Assembly: GCA_000773965.1 (NCBI GenBank)
Contig: JRUP01000008.1
Span: 248,001-312,000 of the forward strand
Direction: 5' to 3'
DNA length: 64,000 nucleotides
Source of the DNA: Enterobacter cancerogenus
GTDB taxonomy: Bacteria; Pseudomonadota; Gammaproteobacteria; Enterobacterales; Enterobacteriaceae
The first letter of the stretch is position 1. Every line of letters starts with the position of its first letter. Under the pieces are notes generated by a model. It did not search any database and was not told the DNA's origin. It saw only the letters and a program-made list of their open reading frames with translations. A program made the translations under genes and the position numbers. Of the stretch, positions 34,369-43,062 are shown piece by piece.

Positions 34369-35643
34369 TTAACGGAAAACCTCATCCCAACCCTTAAACA
34401 GCAGGCTGGCATTCACGCCGCCGAAGCCAAAGCCGTTCGACAGCACATACTGCATCGCCATCGGCTGTGGTTTCAGCGCCACCAGGTTCAGCCCGGCAGC
34501 GGCTTCATCGGGATGCAGCAGATTGAGCGTGGGCGGTGCGATTTGATCGCGCAGTGCCAGGATCGAGAAGATCGCCTCCACGCCGCCCGCAGCGCCCAGC
34601 AGATGCCCGGTGGCAGATTTGGTCGAGGTGATCGCCACATTGCTGCCGGCAAACAACGTGCGGATTGCTGCCAGCTCACCTTTATCGCCTACCGGCGTGG
34701 AGGTGGCATGGGCATTGATATGCTGCACCTCTGCTGGGGTGATGCCCGCCTGCGCCAGCGCGGTTTCCATCGCACGGCGCGCACCCTCTCCGGTTTCCGG
34801 ACCGGCGGTGAGATGATAGGCATCGGCACTGGTGCCATAGCCAACTAACTCCGCCAGCGGTGTCGCACCGCGTGCCTGTGCATGTTCCAGAGATTCAATC
34901 ACCAGCAGACCCGCGCCCTCACCCATTACAAAGCCATCGCGGTCACGATCAAACGGACGAGATGCCTGTTCAGGGTGATCGTTAAATCCGCCTGACATCG
35001 CTTTCGCAGCCGCAAAGCCCGCCAGACTGACGCGATGGATTGCCGCTTCGGTGCCGCCGCACAGCGCGATGTCCGCCTCGCCGCTGCGGATCAATCGTGC
35101 CGCATCGCCAATCGCCTGCGCACCCGCCGCGCACGCCGTGACAGGGGCGCCAATCGGGCCGCGAAAACCGTGGGCAATCGACACATGTCCCGCCGCCAGA
35201 TTGGCGAGGAAAGAGGGAATGGTAAATGGCGATAAACGACGCGGGCCGCGATTGGCGGTGGTTTCAACCGCGTTGGCAATTTCGTTGAAACCACCAATGC
35301 CAGTGGCGATCACCGTCGCGGTGCGCTGGCGACCTGCCTCATCCTGCGGGAACCAGTTGGCTTGCGTCAGCGCTTCTTGCGCCGCCACCAGCGCAAACTC
35401 AATAAAGCGATCCATTTTTTTGCGATCTTTTGGCGCGATCACGCGCTCGGGATCGAAGCCATGCTGCGGATCTTGATCCAGCGTGGGCACTTGGCCCGCC
35501 ACTTTGCAGCTGATGTCCTGCACCATCTCGTCCGGTAAGGCGCTGATCCCCGATTTTCCCGCCAGCAGTGACTGCCACACCGCTTCCGTGCCGCAACCGA
35601 GCGGGGAAACCATCCCCATACCTGTAATCACAATACGTTTCAT
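34369..35643 (-). CDS. 3-oxoacyl-[acyl-carrier-protein] synthase II (FabF paralogue)
   Basis: A 424-residue condensing enzyme. The Cys-His-His triad is complete: Cys171 in PVTACAAGAQ, His312 in NAHATSTPVGD and His347 in KSATGHLLGAAG. The gating loop near the C-terminus is GFGFGGVNASLLF, where E. coli FabF has GFGGTN. Length and order match FabF. It is the last gene of an HxlR-EmrA-EmrB operon, 10 bases after emrB with AAGGAG at its start, and away from any fab cluster, so it is a second copy. It may make a special acyl chain or replace FabF when that is inhibited by a drug pumped out by EmrAB. Confidence 0.93.
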   Translation of the reverse strand: MKRIVITGMGMVSPLGCGTEAVWQSLLAGKSGISALPDEMVQDISCKVAGQVPTLDQDPQHGFDPERVIAPKDRKKMDRFIEFALVAAQEALTQANWFPQDEAGRQRTATVIATGIGGFNEIANAVETTANRGPRRLSPFTIPSFLANLAAGHVSIAHGFRGPIGAPVTACAAGAQAIGDAARLIRSGEADIALCGGTEAAIHRVSLAGFAAAKAMSGGFNDHPEQASRPFDRDRDGFVMGEGAGLLVIESLEHAQARGATPLAELVGYGTSADAYHLTAGPETGEGARRAMETALAQAGITPAEVQHINAHATSTPVGDKGELAAIRTLFAGSNVAITSTKSATGHLLGAAGGVEAIFSILALRDQIAPPTLNLLHPDEAAAGLNLVALKPQPMAMQYVLSNGFGFGGVNASLLFKGWDEVFR

Positions 35644-35653
35644 CGATAACTCC

Positions 35654-37210
35654 TTAAGCTGCGGGCTTTTTCATCAAAGGCACCAGCAGAGCAGCGATAC
35701 AAAATCCGACCATGATCAGCCAGAATGCGTCCGAAAAAGCCTGCGTGCGTGCCTCGCGCAGGGTGAGTGAAGCCAGCGATTGCAGCGCCGCCGTGTGCGC
35801 CGCATCCGGGCTGAGTCCGTTAAACATCAGGGCTGCGGTGCGCGATTGCAGATAGTCGCCCAAGGACAAACTGGCACTGTTGAGGTGATCCGCCAGGCGG
35901 CTGAAGTGCAGATTGGTGCGGTCATTGAGCACGGTGCCGCACAGCGCAATGCCGATGGCACCACCGAGATTACGCATCAGATTAAACAGTCCTGAGGCTA
36001 ATTTTAGTCGCGCGGGTGGCAAGCTGCCGAGCGTCAGCGTCACGGTGGGCGCCACCGCAAACTGCTGCGCCATGCCGCGAAACGCCTGCGGGAACAGCAG
36101 CTCTTTGGCACCCCAGTCGTGGGTGATCGGCACAAAGAAAAACATCGATACACCAAAACTCGTCAGGCCAAACGCCAGCAAAATGCGCAGATCGACGCGG
36201 TTCGCCAGCCAGGCATAAAGCGGGATCGACAGGATCTGAAAAATGCCGGTGGAGAAGATCGCCAACCCGATCTCCAGCGCACTAAAGCCGCGCACCTGGC
36301 TGAGAAACAGCGGCGTGAGATAGATGGTGGCGAAGATCCCCACGCCAGCCATAAACGAGAAATAACAGCCGAGGCTAAAGCCTGGATCTTTTAACGCGCG
36401 CAGATCCATGATCGGCTTGGCGTGGTTTAGCGTGCGGAAGATAAACAGCACGCCACACAGCAATGCGATCCAGCCCGTGGTGGTGATAGTACTGTCGTCA
36501 AACCAACCCCAGCGCGGCCCCTCTTCCAGGGTGTACTCCAGACAGCCCAATGATAGCGCCAGCAAGACAATGCTGAAGTAATCCGCACCGCGCAGTAACT
36601 CGGGATTCGGCGAGTCGATCCTGACCAGCAGCGGCACCGCGATGGCGATGTAGATGCCGGGGATAATGTTGATGTAAAACAGCCAGTGCCAGCTGAAGTT
36701 ATCGGTGATCCAACCGCCGACCGTGGGCCCTAGCGTCGGGGCTAATGAGGCCAGCGCCCCCACGGTGGCAGCCGCAATCACTCGCTGCTTACCCTGGAAA
36801 AAGGCAAAGGCGGTAGTGAACACCAGTGGAATCATTGAGCCGCCCGCCAATCCCTGCAAGGCGCGAAAGGCGATCATGCTCTGAATATTCCACGCCCAGG
36901 CGCACAGCAAGCTCATTACCGTAAATCCGCAGGCAGAGACGGCAAACAGCCAGCGCGTTGACATCACGCTCGCCAGCCAGCCGGAAAGCGGAATAATGAT
37001 GATTTCCGCGATCAGGTAGCTGGTTTGCACCCACACGGTTTCATCATCTCCCGCCGACAAACCGCCGCCGATATCCCGCAACGAGGCGGAGACAATCTGG
37101 ATATCCAGCAAGGCGATAAACATGCCGATGCACATGGTGGCAAAGGCGAACACCTTCTTGCTGACCGGCATCTCCGCCGGTGCCATCAGCGGTGCAGCCA
37201 CGCTGCTCAT
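35654..37210 (-). CDS. DHA2-family MFS multidrug exporter, EmrB-like
   Basis: A 518-residue, 14-helix drug:proton antiporter. FIALLDIQIVSASLRDIGGG, TSYLIAEIIIIPLSGWLASV, FRALQGLAGGSMIPLVFTTA and LASLAPTLGPTVGGWITDNF are EmrB hallmarks. It overlaps the EmrA-like gene by four bases (ATGA). With EmrA and an outer-membrane channel such as TolC it would export hydrophobic weak acids or antibiotics. Confidence 0.94.
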   Translation of the reverse strand: MSSVAAPLMAPAEMPVSKKVFAFATMCIGMFIALLDIQIVSASLRDIGGGLSAGDDETVWVQTSYLIAEIIIIPLSGWLASVMSTRWLFAVSACGFTVMSLLCAWAWNIQSMIAFRALQGLAGGSMIPLVFTTAFAFFQGKQRVIAAATVGALASLAPTLGPTVGGWITDNFSWHWLFYINIIPGIYIAIAVPLLVRIDSPNPELLRGADYFSIVLLALSLGCLEYTLEEGPRWGWFDDSTITTTGWIALLCGVLFIFRTLNHAKPIMDLRALKDPGFSLGCYFSFMAGVGIFATIYLTPLFLSQVRGFSALEIGLAIFSTGIFQILSIPLYAWLANRVDLRILLAFGLTSFGVSMFFFVPITHDWGAKELLFPQAFRGMAQQFAVAPTVTLTLGSLPPARLKLASGLFNLMRNLGGAIGIALCGTVLNDRTNLHFSRLADHLNSASLSLGDYLQSRTAALMFNGLSPDAAHTAALQSLASLTLREARTQAFSDAFWLIMVGFCIAALLVPLMKKPAA

Positions 37211-38247
37211 CGCGCGCTTCTCTCATCCACCGTCACCGTGACGGAAAGACCAGGGCGTAACAGACCCAGCACCGCCGCGTCGCCGTCCAGCACAATGCGC
37301 ACCGGCACGCGCTGGACAATTTTGGTGAAGTTGCCAGTGGCGTTTTCTGCCGGAAGAATGCTGAAGCGTGAACCGGTGGCTGGCGACAGGCTGCCAACGT
37401 GGCCATTAAAGGTGCGACCGGGTAACACGTCCGCGACGATGCGAGCCACCTGCCCCGGCTTCATATTGGCCAGCTGGCTCTCTTTGAAGTTGGCATCGAT
37501 CCACAGCCCTTGCGCAGGTACCAGCGACAGTAGCTGCGTGCCGCTGCTGACATAAGAACCTGACCAGGCGCGACGATTGCCCACCACACCATCAAAGGGA
37601 GCGCGGATTTCAGTGTATTCAAGATTGAGCTTAGCCATCGCCAGCCCCGCTTGAGCCTGAGTTAAGGCGGCTTTGGCCTGCTGCTCACGGGCATCCAGCA
37701 CCTGCAACTGGCGCTCGGCAACGGTTTTGTCGGCACGGGTTTTGCTCTCTTCGGCCATCGCCTGATGGTAATCGGCCTGAGCATGATCGCGGATCTGCTG
37801 GGATACCGCAGAGCTGCTGGCCAGCGCACTGTAGCGGCGCTGATCCGAGGTGGTTTTCAGTGTTACCGCCTGCGCTGCCAGCAGAGAGGCGTGCGTGCCC
37901 GCAATAGTGGCAAGTTGCAGCTGGCGCGTGGCGGCGATATCGCTTAACGCGGCCTGCTGTGCGGCCACTTCCCCCATTGCCTGATCCACCGCCGCCAGGT
38001 AATCACGGTTATCCAACTGCACCAGCAGATCGCCCTTTTTCACCTCTGCGTTGTCCTGCACCGCCAGCGTGTGGATGTAGCCCGACACTTTGGCGGAGAT
38101 GGCACTGATATCTGCGCCAACATAGGCATCATCGGTCGAAGGCATAAAGCGCGCGGTGTGCCACCAGTAGTAGCCATAACCTGCCGCCGCTACACCGCCG
38201 ATTGCCACTGCCAGCAGCAGAGCGGATTTTTTGCGCGTGCGGGTCAT
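37207..38247 (-). CDS. HlyD/EmrA-family periplasmic adaptor
   Basis: A 346-residue membrane fusion protein with one N-terminal helix (SALLLAVAIGGVAAAGYGYY). A lipoyl/barrel-sandwich start follows (DAYVGADISAISAKVSGYIH), then a long Ala/Gln-rich coiled-coil hairpin (residues about 85-195) and the second lipoyl half (LEYTEIRAPFDGVVGNRRAW). It links the EmrB-like pump to an outer-membrane channel. Four-base overlaps on both sides place it firmly in the operon. Confidence 0.94.
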   Translation of the reverse strand: MTRTRKKSALLLAVAIGGVAAAGYGYYWWHTARFMPSTDDAYVGADISAISAKVSGYIHTLAVQDNAEVKKGDLLVQLDNRDYLAAVDQAMGEVAAQQAALSDIAATRQLQLATIAGTHASLLAAQAVTLKTTSDQRRYSALASSSAVSQQIRDHAQADYHQAMAEESKTRADKTVAERQLQVLDAREQQAKAALTQAQAGLAMAKLNLEYTEIRAPFDGVVGNRRAWSGSYVSSGTQLLSLVPAQGLWIDANFKESQLANMKPGQVARIVADVLPGRTFNGHVGSLSPATGSRFSILPAENATGNFTKIVQRVPVRIVLDGDAAVLGLLRPGLSVTVTVDERSAR

Positions 38248-38786
38248 GGCTGTTTCTCTGTAACAGGCGGAGAGAATTTCAGCGTGCTGTCACCCGCGCG
38301 TTTTTTCTGCAAATAATCATGGCGATAGTGCATGATCGGCGCCGCTGCCGGGCCGGGCACCATTTGGTATTTATCGCTGGTGAGCGGTTGGCCGTTTTCG
38401 CTATCGACCAGCTGCGGTTTCACTGGACGCTGGGTGGCGGTTTCCACCAGCTGCATCTGCCTTCCTTCCGGTGAGAAGTGGGTGCTGCCCCACTCGGCCA
38501 GCGCCAGGATAACGCCACGCAAATCACGTCCGGCGGGCGTAAGGTGATATTCGAAGCGCATCGGCGTGGTGCTGTAACACACCTTTTCCAGCAAACCATC
38601 TTCCACCAGCTCTTTCAGGCGGCGCGACAGGATGTTCGGCGCCACGCCGCTGTTTTTCTGGAATTCGTCAAAACGGGTAAAACCGGCCAGCGCATCGCGC
38701 ATGATTAGCATGCTCCAGCCATCGCCGACACGGCCAAGGCTGCGCGCAATCGGGCAGGCCATTTGATAGAGCGGTTCGTTTTTCAT
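38244..38786 (-). CDS. HxlR-family transcriptional regulator with C-terminal extension
   Basis: A 180-residue protein. Residues 1-105 are an HxlR winged helix (CPIARSLGRVGDGWSMLIMR, SGVAPNILSRRLKELVEDGL, RFEYHLTPAGRDLRG), with Cys11 at the family's redox or electrophile-sensing position. About 75 further residues of unknown use follow; HxlR proteins are usually 100-130 residues. The ATG at 38786 has no clear ribosome site, and one at 38819 is also possible. It leads the EmrA-EmrB-FabF operon and likely represses it through the palindrome at 38845-38857. Confidence 0.87.
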   Translation of the reverse strand: MKNEPLYQMACPIARSLGRVGDGWSMLIMRDALAGFTRFDEFQKNSGVAPNILSRRLKELVEDGLLEKVCYSTTPMRFEYHLTPAGRDLRGVILALAEWGSTHFSPEGRQMQLVETATQRPVKPQLVDSENGQPLTSDKYQMVPGPAAAPIMHYRHDYLQKKRAGDSTLKFSPPVTEKQP

Positions 38787-38844
38787 GGTGGGTATTCCGC
38801 AGAGGATCTTATACGGCATACTGTTGCAGAGTGACTATCATTTT

Positions 38845-38857
38845 GCAAGTGACTTGC
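38845..38857. promoter_or_regulatory. Palindromic operator upstream of the HxlR-EmrAB-FabF operon
   Basis: GCAAGTGACTTGC is a perfect 6-1-6 palindrome about 60 bases before the regulator start, in the promoter position. HxlR regulators are commonly autoregulated from such sites. Confidence 0.6.
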
Positions 38858-38900
38858 ATAATGAAAGCAAGGAGTGTTCATTGTGGAGCGAGAACTTGCC

Positions 38901-38933
38901 AAAAAAAACGGCAGCCACACTGGGCTGCCGTTT
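38901..38933 (-). terminator. Strong intrinsic terminator of the flavin monooxygenase-ABC operon
   Basis: AAACGGCAGCC (38906-38916) and GGCTGCCGTTT (38923-38933) form 11 perfect pairs with a six-base loop. On the reverse strand eight T follow. It lies 20 bases past the last permease gene. Confidence 0.92.
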
Positions 38934-38952
38934 CATCACAACTTAGCAATAT

Positions 38953-39645
38953 CTAGGTGCGCACGCGCAGCGCCGCCTCAATCTTGTCAGCGATCTTAGT
39001 GACCACATAAGCAATCACCATGTAGAACACCACCGCAATCAGGAAGGCTTCGAGGTAGTAGAAATTCAGCGCCGCCGTCAACTGCGCCTGGGCAAAGATA
39101 TCCACCACTTCAATCGCAAATGCCAGTGACAGGGCTTTCATGATCACCATAAACGCATTCGCCAGGTCGGGGATCGCCGCCACAATAATCTGCGGGAACA
39201 TCACCCGACGGAACAGCTGTCCACCGCTGTAGCCGAGCGACAAAGCGGCATCGGATTGTCCACTGTCGAACGAGTTCAGCGCGCCTTTCCACACCTCGGC
39301 CTGGAATGCCGCGACACAGGCACTCAGCGCCACAATGATGATCACCCAGTTCGGCAGTGAATGGGCATTCACCTCGACGCCAAACAGCGTGGCAACAAAG
39401 TGCAGCGCCGGTGGCAAGCCGTAATAGGCGAGGAAAATCACCACCACCATCGGCACGCCTTTGAAGGCGATTTTGTAGGTGATCACCAGCTGGCGCAGCA
39501 CTGGAATGCGGCGATGTTCGATAAAGGCAAACAACCCGCCCAACAGCGTCGAACAGATAAACACCGTCACCGCCATCAGCAGCGTCACCGGTACCGCATC
39601 GAGAATGCTCCAGAAATCCGGCAGCAAAACCTCAGCATCAAACAT
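38953..39645 (-). CDS. Polar amino-acid-type ABC transporter permease (second)
   Basis: A 230-residue inner-membrane permease of the HisMQ type. The EAA loop that docks the ATPase reads DAALSLGYSGGQLFRRVMFP, and the N-terminal FWSILDAVPVTLLMAVTVFI is typical. GGGGAG precedes the ATG. Last gene of the seven-gene operon; it pairs with the permease gene 16 bases upstream. Confidence 0.93.
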   Translation of the reverse strand: MFDAEVLLPDFWSILDAVPVTLLMAVTVFICSTLLGGLFAFIEHRRIPVLRQLVITYKIAFKGVPMVVVIFLAYYGLPPALHFVATLFGVEVNAHSLPNWVIIIVALSACVAAFQAEVWKGALNSFDSGQSDAALSLGYSGGQLFRRVMFPQIIVAAIPDLANAFMVIMKALSLAFAIEVVDIFAQAQLTAALNFYYLEAFLIAVVFYMVIAYVVTKIADKIEAALRVRT

Positions 39646-39661
39646 GGTTTGTCTCCCCGAC

Positions 39662-40366
39662 TCAGACGCTGGTGGTGAACTTCACGCGTGGTGCAGACTT
39701 CGAGCTGTACTTCGCATGACGTTGTTCAAAGAAGCGAATAACCAGCCACGCTACACCGCACAGCAGTGAATAGAGCACGGCCAACACCAGATAGGTGCCG
39801 AACTGATACTGGTTGTAATCGCGTTCCATAATCAGGTGCGCGGTCGCCATCACATCTGCCGCACCGATGTACATCACCAGCGCCACGTTATGAATCAGAT
39901 AGATAATCGCATTGCCGTAGCCCGGCAGCGCAAAGTGCACCGCCTGCGGGCCAATCACCCGCAGCATTTTCTGGCGGAAGCTGTAGCCAAGGCTGTCGGT
40001 GGCATCGTGCTGACCCCGTTCCACCGCAAGGTATGCCGGGCGCATCACTTCCGACAAATAACCGCCGTGATACAGGCTCAGGCCGATCATCGCCGCCACA
40101 TTGGCGGTAAAGAAGTCACCAAGGCCGAAATTATCGGTGATCAGCGGCATGCCGTAGAAGGCCACAAACAGCTGCAGCACCACGGGCACGCTGCGCGCAT
40201 AGGAAACATAGAGATCGGCCAGCTGGCTGATCACGGGAATACGGCGCACGCGAAAAACGGTGGCGATCAGCGCCAGAAAGAACCCGGCAATCATCGCCAC
40301 AAACATGATGCCGAGCGTCAGTGGCAGCGCCGACAGCAGTTCTGGAATCATGGAGGATAGATTCAC
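39662..40366 (-). CDS. Polar amino-acid-type ABC transporter permease (first)
   Basis: A 234-residue HisMQ-type permease with EAA loop HDATDSLGYSFRQKMLRVIG. The start is apparently GTG at 40366, with AGGAG nine bases upstream; an ATG at codon 6 has no ribosome site of its own. It should form a heterodimer with the following permease. Confidence 0.92.
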   Translation of the reverse strand: MNLSSMIPELLSALPLTLGIMFVAMIAGFFLALIATVFRVRRIPVISQLADLYVSYARSVPVVLQLFVAFYGMPLITDNFGLGDFFTANVAAMIGLSLYHGGYLSEVMRPAYLAVERGQHDATDSLGYSFRQKMLRVIGPQAVHFALPGYGNAIIYLIHNVALVMYIGAADVMATAHLIMERDYNQYQFGTYLVLAVLYSLLCGVAWLVIRFFEQRHAKYSSKSAPRVKFTTSV

Positions 40367-40430
40367 GGTGAAACACTCCTGCTAAAAAGGACAGCATGCG
40401 CCCGGCTCAGCACCGGGCGCAGTGAATCTA

Positions 40431-41246
40431 TTACTTCATGTACTTAGTGACTTCTTCGCCAAACCACTTCTGCGCCAGCTTATCCAGCGTGCCGTCGTCT
40501 TTCAGTTCTTTCAGCGCTTTGTTCACATCATCGTTCAGGGCCTGGTTTTCGGCAGAACGGTGGATCAGCACATAGGTGTTGTTGATCACCACCGGCTCAC
40601 TGGCTTTGATCGCCAGCTTCTGATTGTCGATCACCGTCTGCTCACCGAGGTTTGAAGGCAGGATCAGCGCATCGTATTTCCCGTTCTGCACTTCTTTCAG
40701 GCGATCCGGGTAAGGCACACCGGCGCTGGACGCTTTGATGGTGATTTTGTCGTTCGGGTTATCCTGCTGCCACTGGGTGACGAACTTATACACGCCGCCG
40801 CCTGCGGTCACTGGCACGATATTCTTGCCGACCAGATCTTTCATGCCGTTGATATTGCTATCGCTGCGGCTGTAGATCTTCATCAGGCTGGCACCGATCG
40901 GTGCATCCGGGATCAGGAACTGTTTGCTGCGCGCTGGCGCTTTGTAGTAACCGCCGGTCGCCATGTCGTACTTGCCAGTGACCAGGCCGGTTTCCTGCGC
41001 GATATCCGCCGCGCCTTCCATCACGAATTTGTACTGTGGCAGTTTGGCGTTGATGGCTTTCAGCACGTCCGGCTCGTAACCCTCAGGTTCGTGACCGATC
41101 GCGCCCCATGACAGCGGTTTGGATTCCGCAGCGGTGGCGATTTTGATGGTGCGTACCGCGTCAGCAAAGCTGTTACCGCTGATCAGGGCCAGGGCGATGA
41201 TACCAGGCGCGGCCAGGCGACGTAATGTGGTTTTGATTGCAGGCAT
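40431..41246 (-). CDS. Polar amino-acid-type ABC substrate-binding protein
   Basis: A 271-residue periplasmic protein with a signal peptide (TLRRLAAPGIIALALISGNS, cleavage near SFA-DA) and the SBP_bac_3 fold: LSWGAIGHEPEGYEPDVLKA, DIAQETGLVTGKYDMATGGY, ALNDDVNKALKELKDDGTLD, LAQKWFGEEV. The usual arginine-containing ligand motif of amino-acid binders is not obvious, so the ligand may not be a standard amino acid. Confidence 0.92.
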   Translation of the reverse strand: MPAIKTTLRRLAAPGIIALALISGNSFADAVRTIKIATAAESKPLSWGAIGHEPEGYEPDVLKAINAKLPQYKFVMEGAADIAQETGLVTGKYDMATGGYYKAPARSKQFLIPDAPIGASLMKIYSRSDSNINGMKDLVGKNIVPVTAGGGVYKFVTQWQQDNPNDKITIKASSAGVPYPDRLKEVQNGKYDALILPSNLGEQTVIDNQKLAIKASEPVVINNTYVLIHRSAENQALNDDVNKALKELKDDGTLDKLAQKWFGEEVTKYMK

Positions 41247-41266
41247 GTCTTTGATTCCTTTAATTA

Positions 41267-42004
41267 TTAGAATGCTCGTTCTGAACTGAGGAACTGTGCA
41301 AGGCGCGGCAGGGTTGGGTTATCAAACATCTCTGCCGGACTGCCCTGCGCGGCCACGACACCTTGATCCATAAACACGATGCGATTCGAAATGCTTTTCG
41401 CGAACTGCATCTCATGCGTCACCAGCAGCGAGGTAATGCCGGATGACGCCACGTCTTTAATCACTTTCAGCACTTCACCCACCAGCTCAGGATCGAGCGA
41501 TGAGGTCGGTTCATCAAACAGCATCACATCCGGACGCACCGCCAAAGCACGGGCGATACCGGTACGCTGTAACTGGCCGCCAGACAGTTGCGACGGATAG
41601 TGATCGAGCTTGGCACCCAGACCCACACGCTCCAGCTCCTGCACGGCGATGTCGCGCGCTTGCTGTTTGGTTTTACGCTGGATGACGATCAGCGGATCCA
41701 TCACGTTTTCCAGCACCGTCATGTTTTTGAACACGTTAAACTGCTGGAACACCATGGCGGTGCGCAAGCGGATCGCCTGGATCGCCGCTTTATCCGGTGA
41801 CTGGTAATCCATGCGGATCTGATCCAGCTGAATCGTCCCGGCTGACGGCTTCGCCAGATAGTTGATGCAGCGCAGCAGTGTGGTTTTCCCGGTGCCGCTT
41901 GGCCCGATGATCGATACCACATCGCCGCGTTTTACCGACAAATCAACCCCTTTCAGAATCGGATTGCTGCCGTAAGAGAGCGTAATATTGTTGAGTTCTA
42001 ACAT
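41267..42004 (-). CDS. Polar amino-acid-type ABC transporter ATPase
   Basis: A 245-residue ATPase. Walker A (IGPSGTGKTTLLRCIN), Q-loop (MVFQQFNVFKNMTVLENV), signature (LSGGQLQRTGIARAL), Walker B (VMLFDEPTSSLDPE) and switch His (LLVTHEMQFAK) are all present. It powers the two adjacent permeases and lies 12 bases after the CMD-domain gene. Confidence 0.95.
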   Translation of the reverse strand: MLELNNITLSYGSNPILKGVDLSVKRGDVVSIIGPSGTGKTTLLRCINYLAKPSAGTIQLDQIRMDYQSPDKAAIQAIRLRTAMVFQQFNVFKNMTVLENVMDPLIVIQRKTKQQARDIAVQELERVGLGAKLDHYPSQLSGGQLQRTGIARALAVRPDVMLFDEPTSSLDPELVGEVLKVIKDVASSGITSLLVTHEMQFAKSISNRIVFMDQGVVAAQGSPAEMFDNPTLPRLAQFLSSERAF

Positions 42005-42016
42005 CCGCTGCAGCCC

Positions 42017-42583
42017 TTATTTGTTCAGGTCAGCATGGCCGAGCACATGCATCAGACGGTTGGCCCAGCCAAAAATGGCGATGGCGTGGATCAGATCGAT
42101 AATCTCCTGATCGTTCATGCCGACGGCACGCAGTGCCGCCACATCTTCCGGTGTGGCCTCAGAAGGCGTAACCGATAAATGGCGGGCAAAGCGGTAGATC
42201 GCCGCATCGCGTTCACCTAATACATCCGCTCTATCAAAATAGATGGCACTGACCACGGCGTCACTGTCAGCTAACTGTGCATGACGGCGCGCATGCACCA
42301 CCGCGCAATAACGGCAGCCGTTGACGATCGAAGCACCCAGCGCGCCCAGCTCACGATCGGCGCGATCGAGGCCACCTTCGACATACATGATGGCGTTGAA
42401 AAGCCCGGTACGTGCGGTGTAGCTCTCAGGATCGTGCACCAGCGTGCGCACGTACTCGGAGATCTTCTTGTTCGATGGCGTCACTTTCATCGCATCAAGC
42501 TGCGCCGGAGTCGCCTGTTCAACATCCACTGGCGTGATATACGGATGCCAGTGCAGCGGCTTGAGATTAACCGACGGAATCAT
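42017..42583 (-). CDS. AhpD-like carboxymuconolactone-decarboxylase-domain (peroxidase-related) protein
   Basis: A 188-residue all-helical protein. The AhpD-type redox motif is intact: Cys90 and Cys93 with His97 in NGCRYCAVVHARR. Such proteins reduce peroxides or act in oxidative catabolic steps. It resembles the alkylhydroperoxidase-domain family that often pairs with a second CMD protein and a flavin monooxygenase. The start overlaps the previous gene by four bases (ATGA), with GAGG upstream. Confidence 0.85.
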   Translation of the reverse strand: MIPSVNLKPLHWHPYITPVDVEQATPAQLDAMKVTPSNKKISEYVRTLVHDPESYTARTGLFNAIMYVEGGLDRADRELGALGASIVNGCRYCAVVHARRHAQLADSDAVVSAIYFDRADVLGERDAAIYRFARHLSVTPSEATPEDVAALRAVGMNDQEIIDLIHAIAIFGWANRLMHVLGHADLNK

Positions 42584-43062
42584 GCGGACCTCATCAAACG
42601 TAAGCCAGCCGCGACGCGCGTCTGGAAGTTAACAAAGGCGATCAGCTCAGAGAGCGCAACAATTTGCGGGTTGCTCAAACCAGCCTGCTCCAGCAAGCGT
42701 ATATGCTGTTCGGTAGCCTGAATCGGCTGCTGCGTCACCATGTCAGCATGGCGCGCAATCGTGGCCAGTGGCTCTTCCGCTACGGCGCAACCCGAGGCCA
42801 GCGCCAGCAGGGCTTCAGACGGATTCAACGCCGCCAGCTGCGCCTGGTAATCACGTTGCAGCGGCGCATCGTAGTTCAACACCGCCATACGCTGCGCCAG
42901 TGCCAGACGCAGATCCGCAGGTAAACCCTGATCCTCTTCTGGCGTGAGTACTGACACACGGCACGCTTCCGCGCCCTCAACAAATTCGGGACGCAGGCGG
43001 CGCGTCTGATACAGCGCCTCTTCTGGTGTTAATCCGGCTGCTTGATCAATAGCGTCGCTCAC
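42580..43062 (-). CDS. CMD-domain protein without CxxC motif (GTG start)
   Basis: A 160-residue helical protein related to carboxymuconolactone-decarboxylase-like proteins (DLRLALAQRMAVLNYDAPLQ, LSNPQIVALSELIAFVNFQT). The CxxC pair of the next gene's product is missing, so it is probably not a peroxidase itself but a partner. Translation starts at GTG, whose last two bases form part of the stop of the monooxygenase gene (GTGA overlap), with AGGAGA upstream. The function is unknown. Confidence 0.78.
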   Translation of the reverse strand: MSDAIDQAAGLTPEEALYQTRRLRPEFVEGAEACRVSVLTPEEDQGLPADLRLALAQRMAVLNYDAPLQRDYQAQLAALNPSEALLALASGCAVAEEPLATIARHADMVTQQPIQATEQHIRLLEQAGLSNPQIVALSELIAFVNFQTRVAAGLRLMRSA

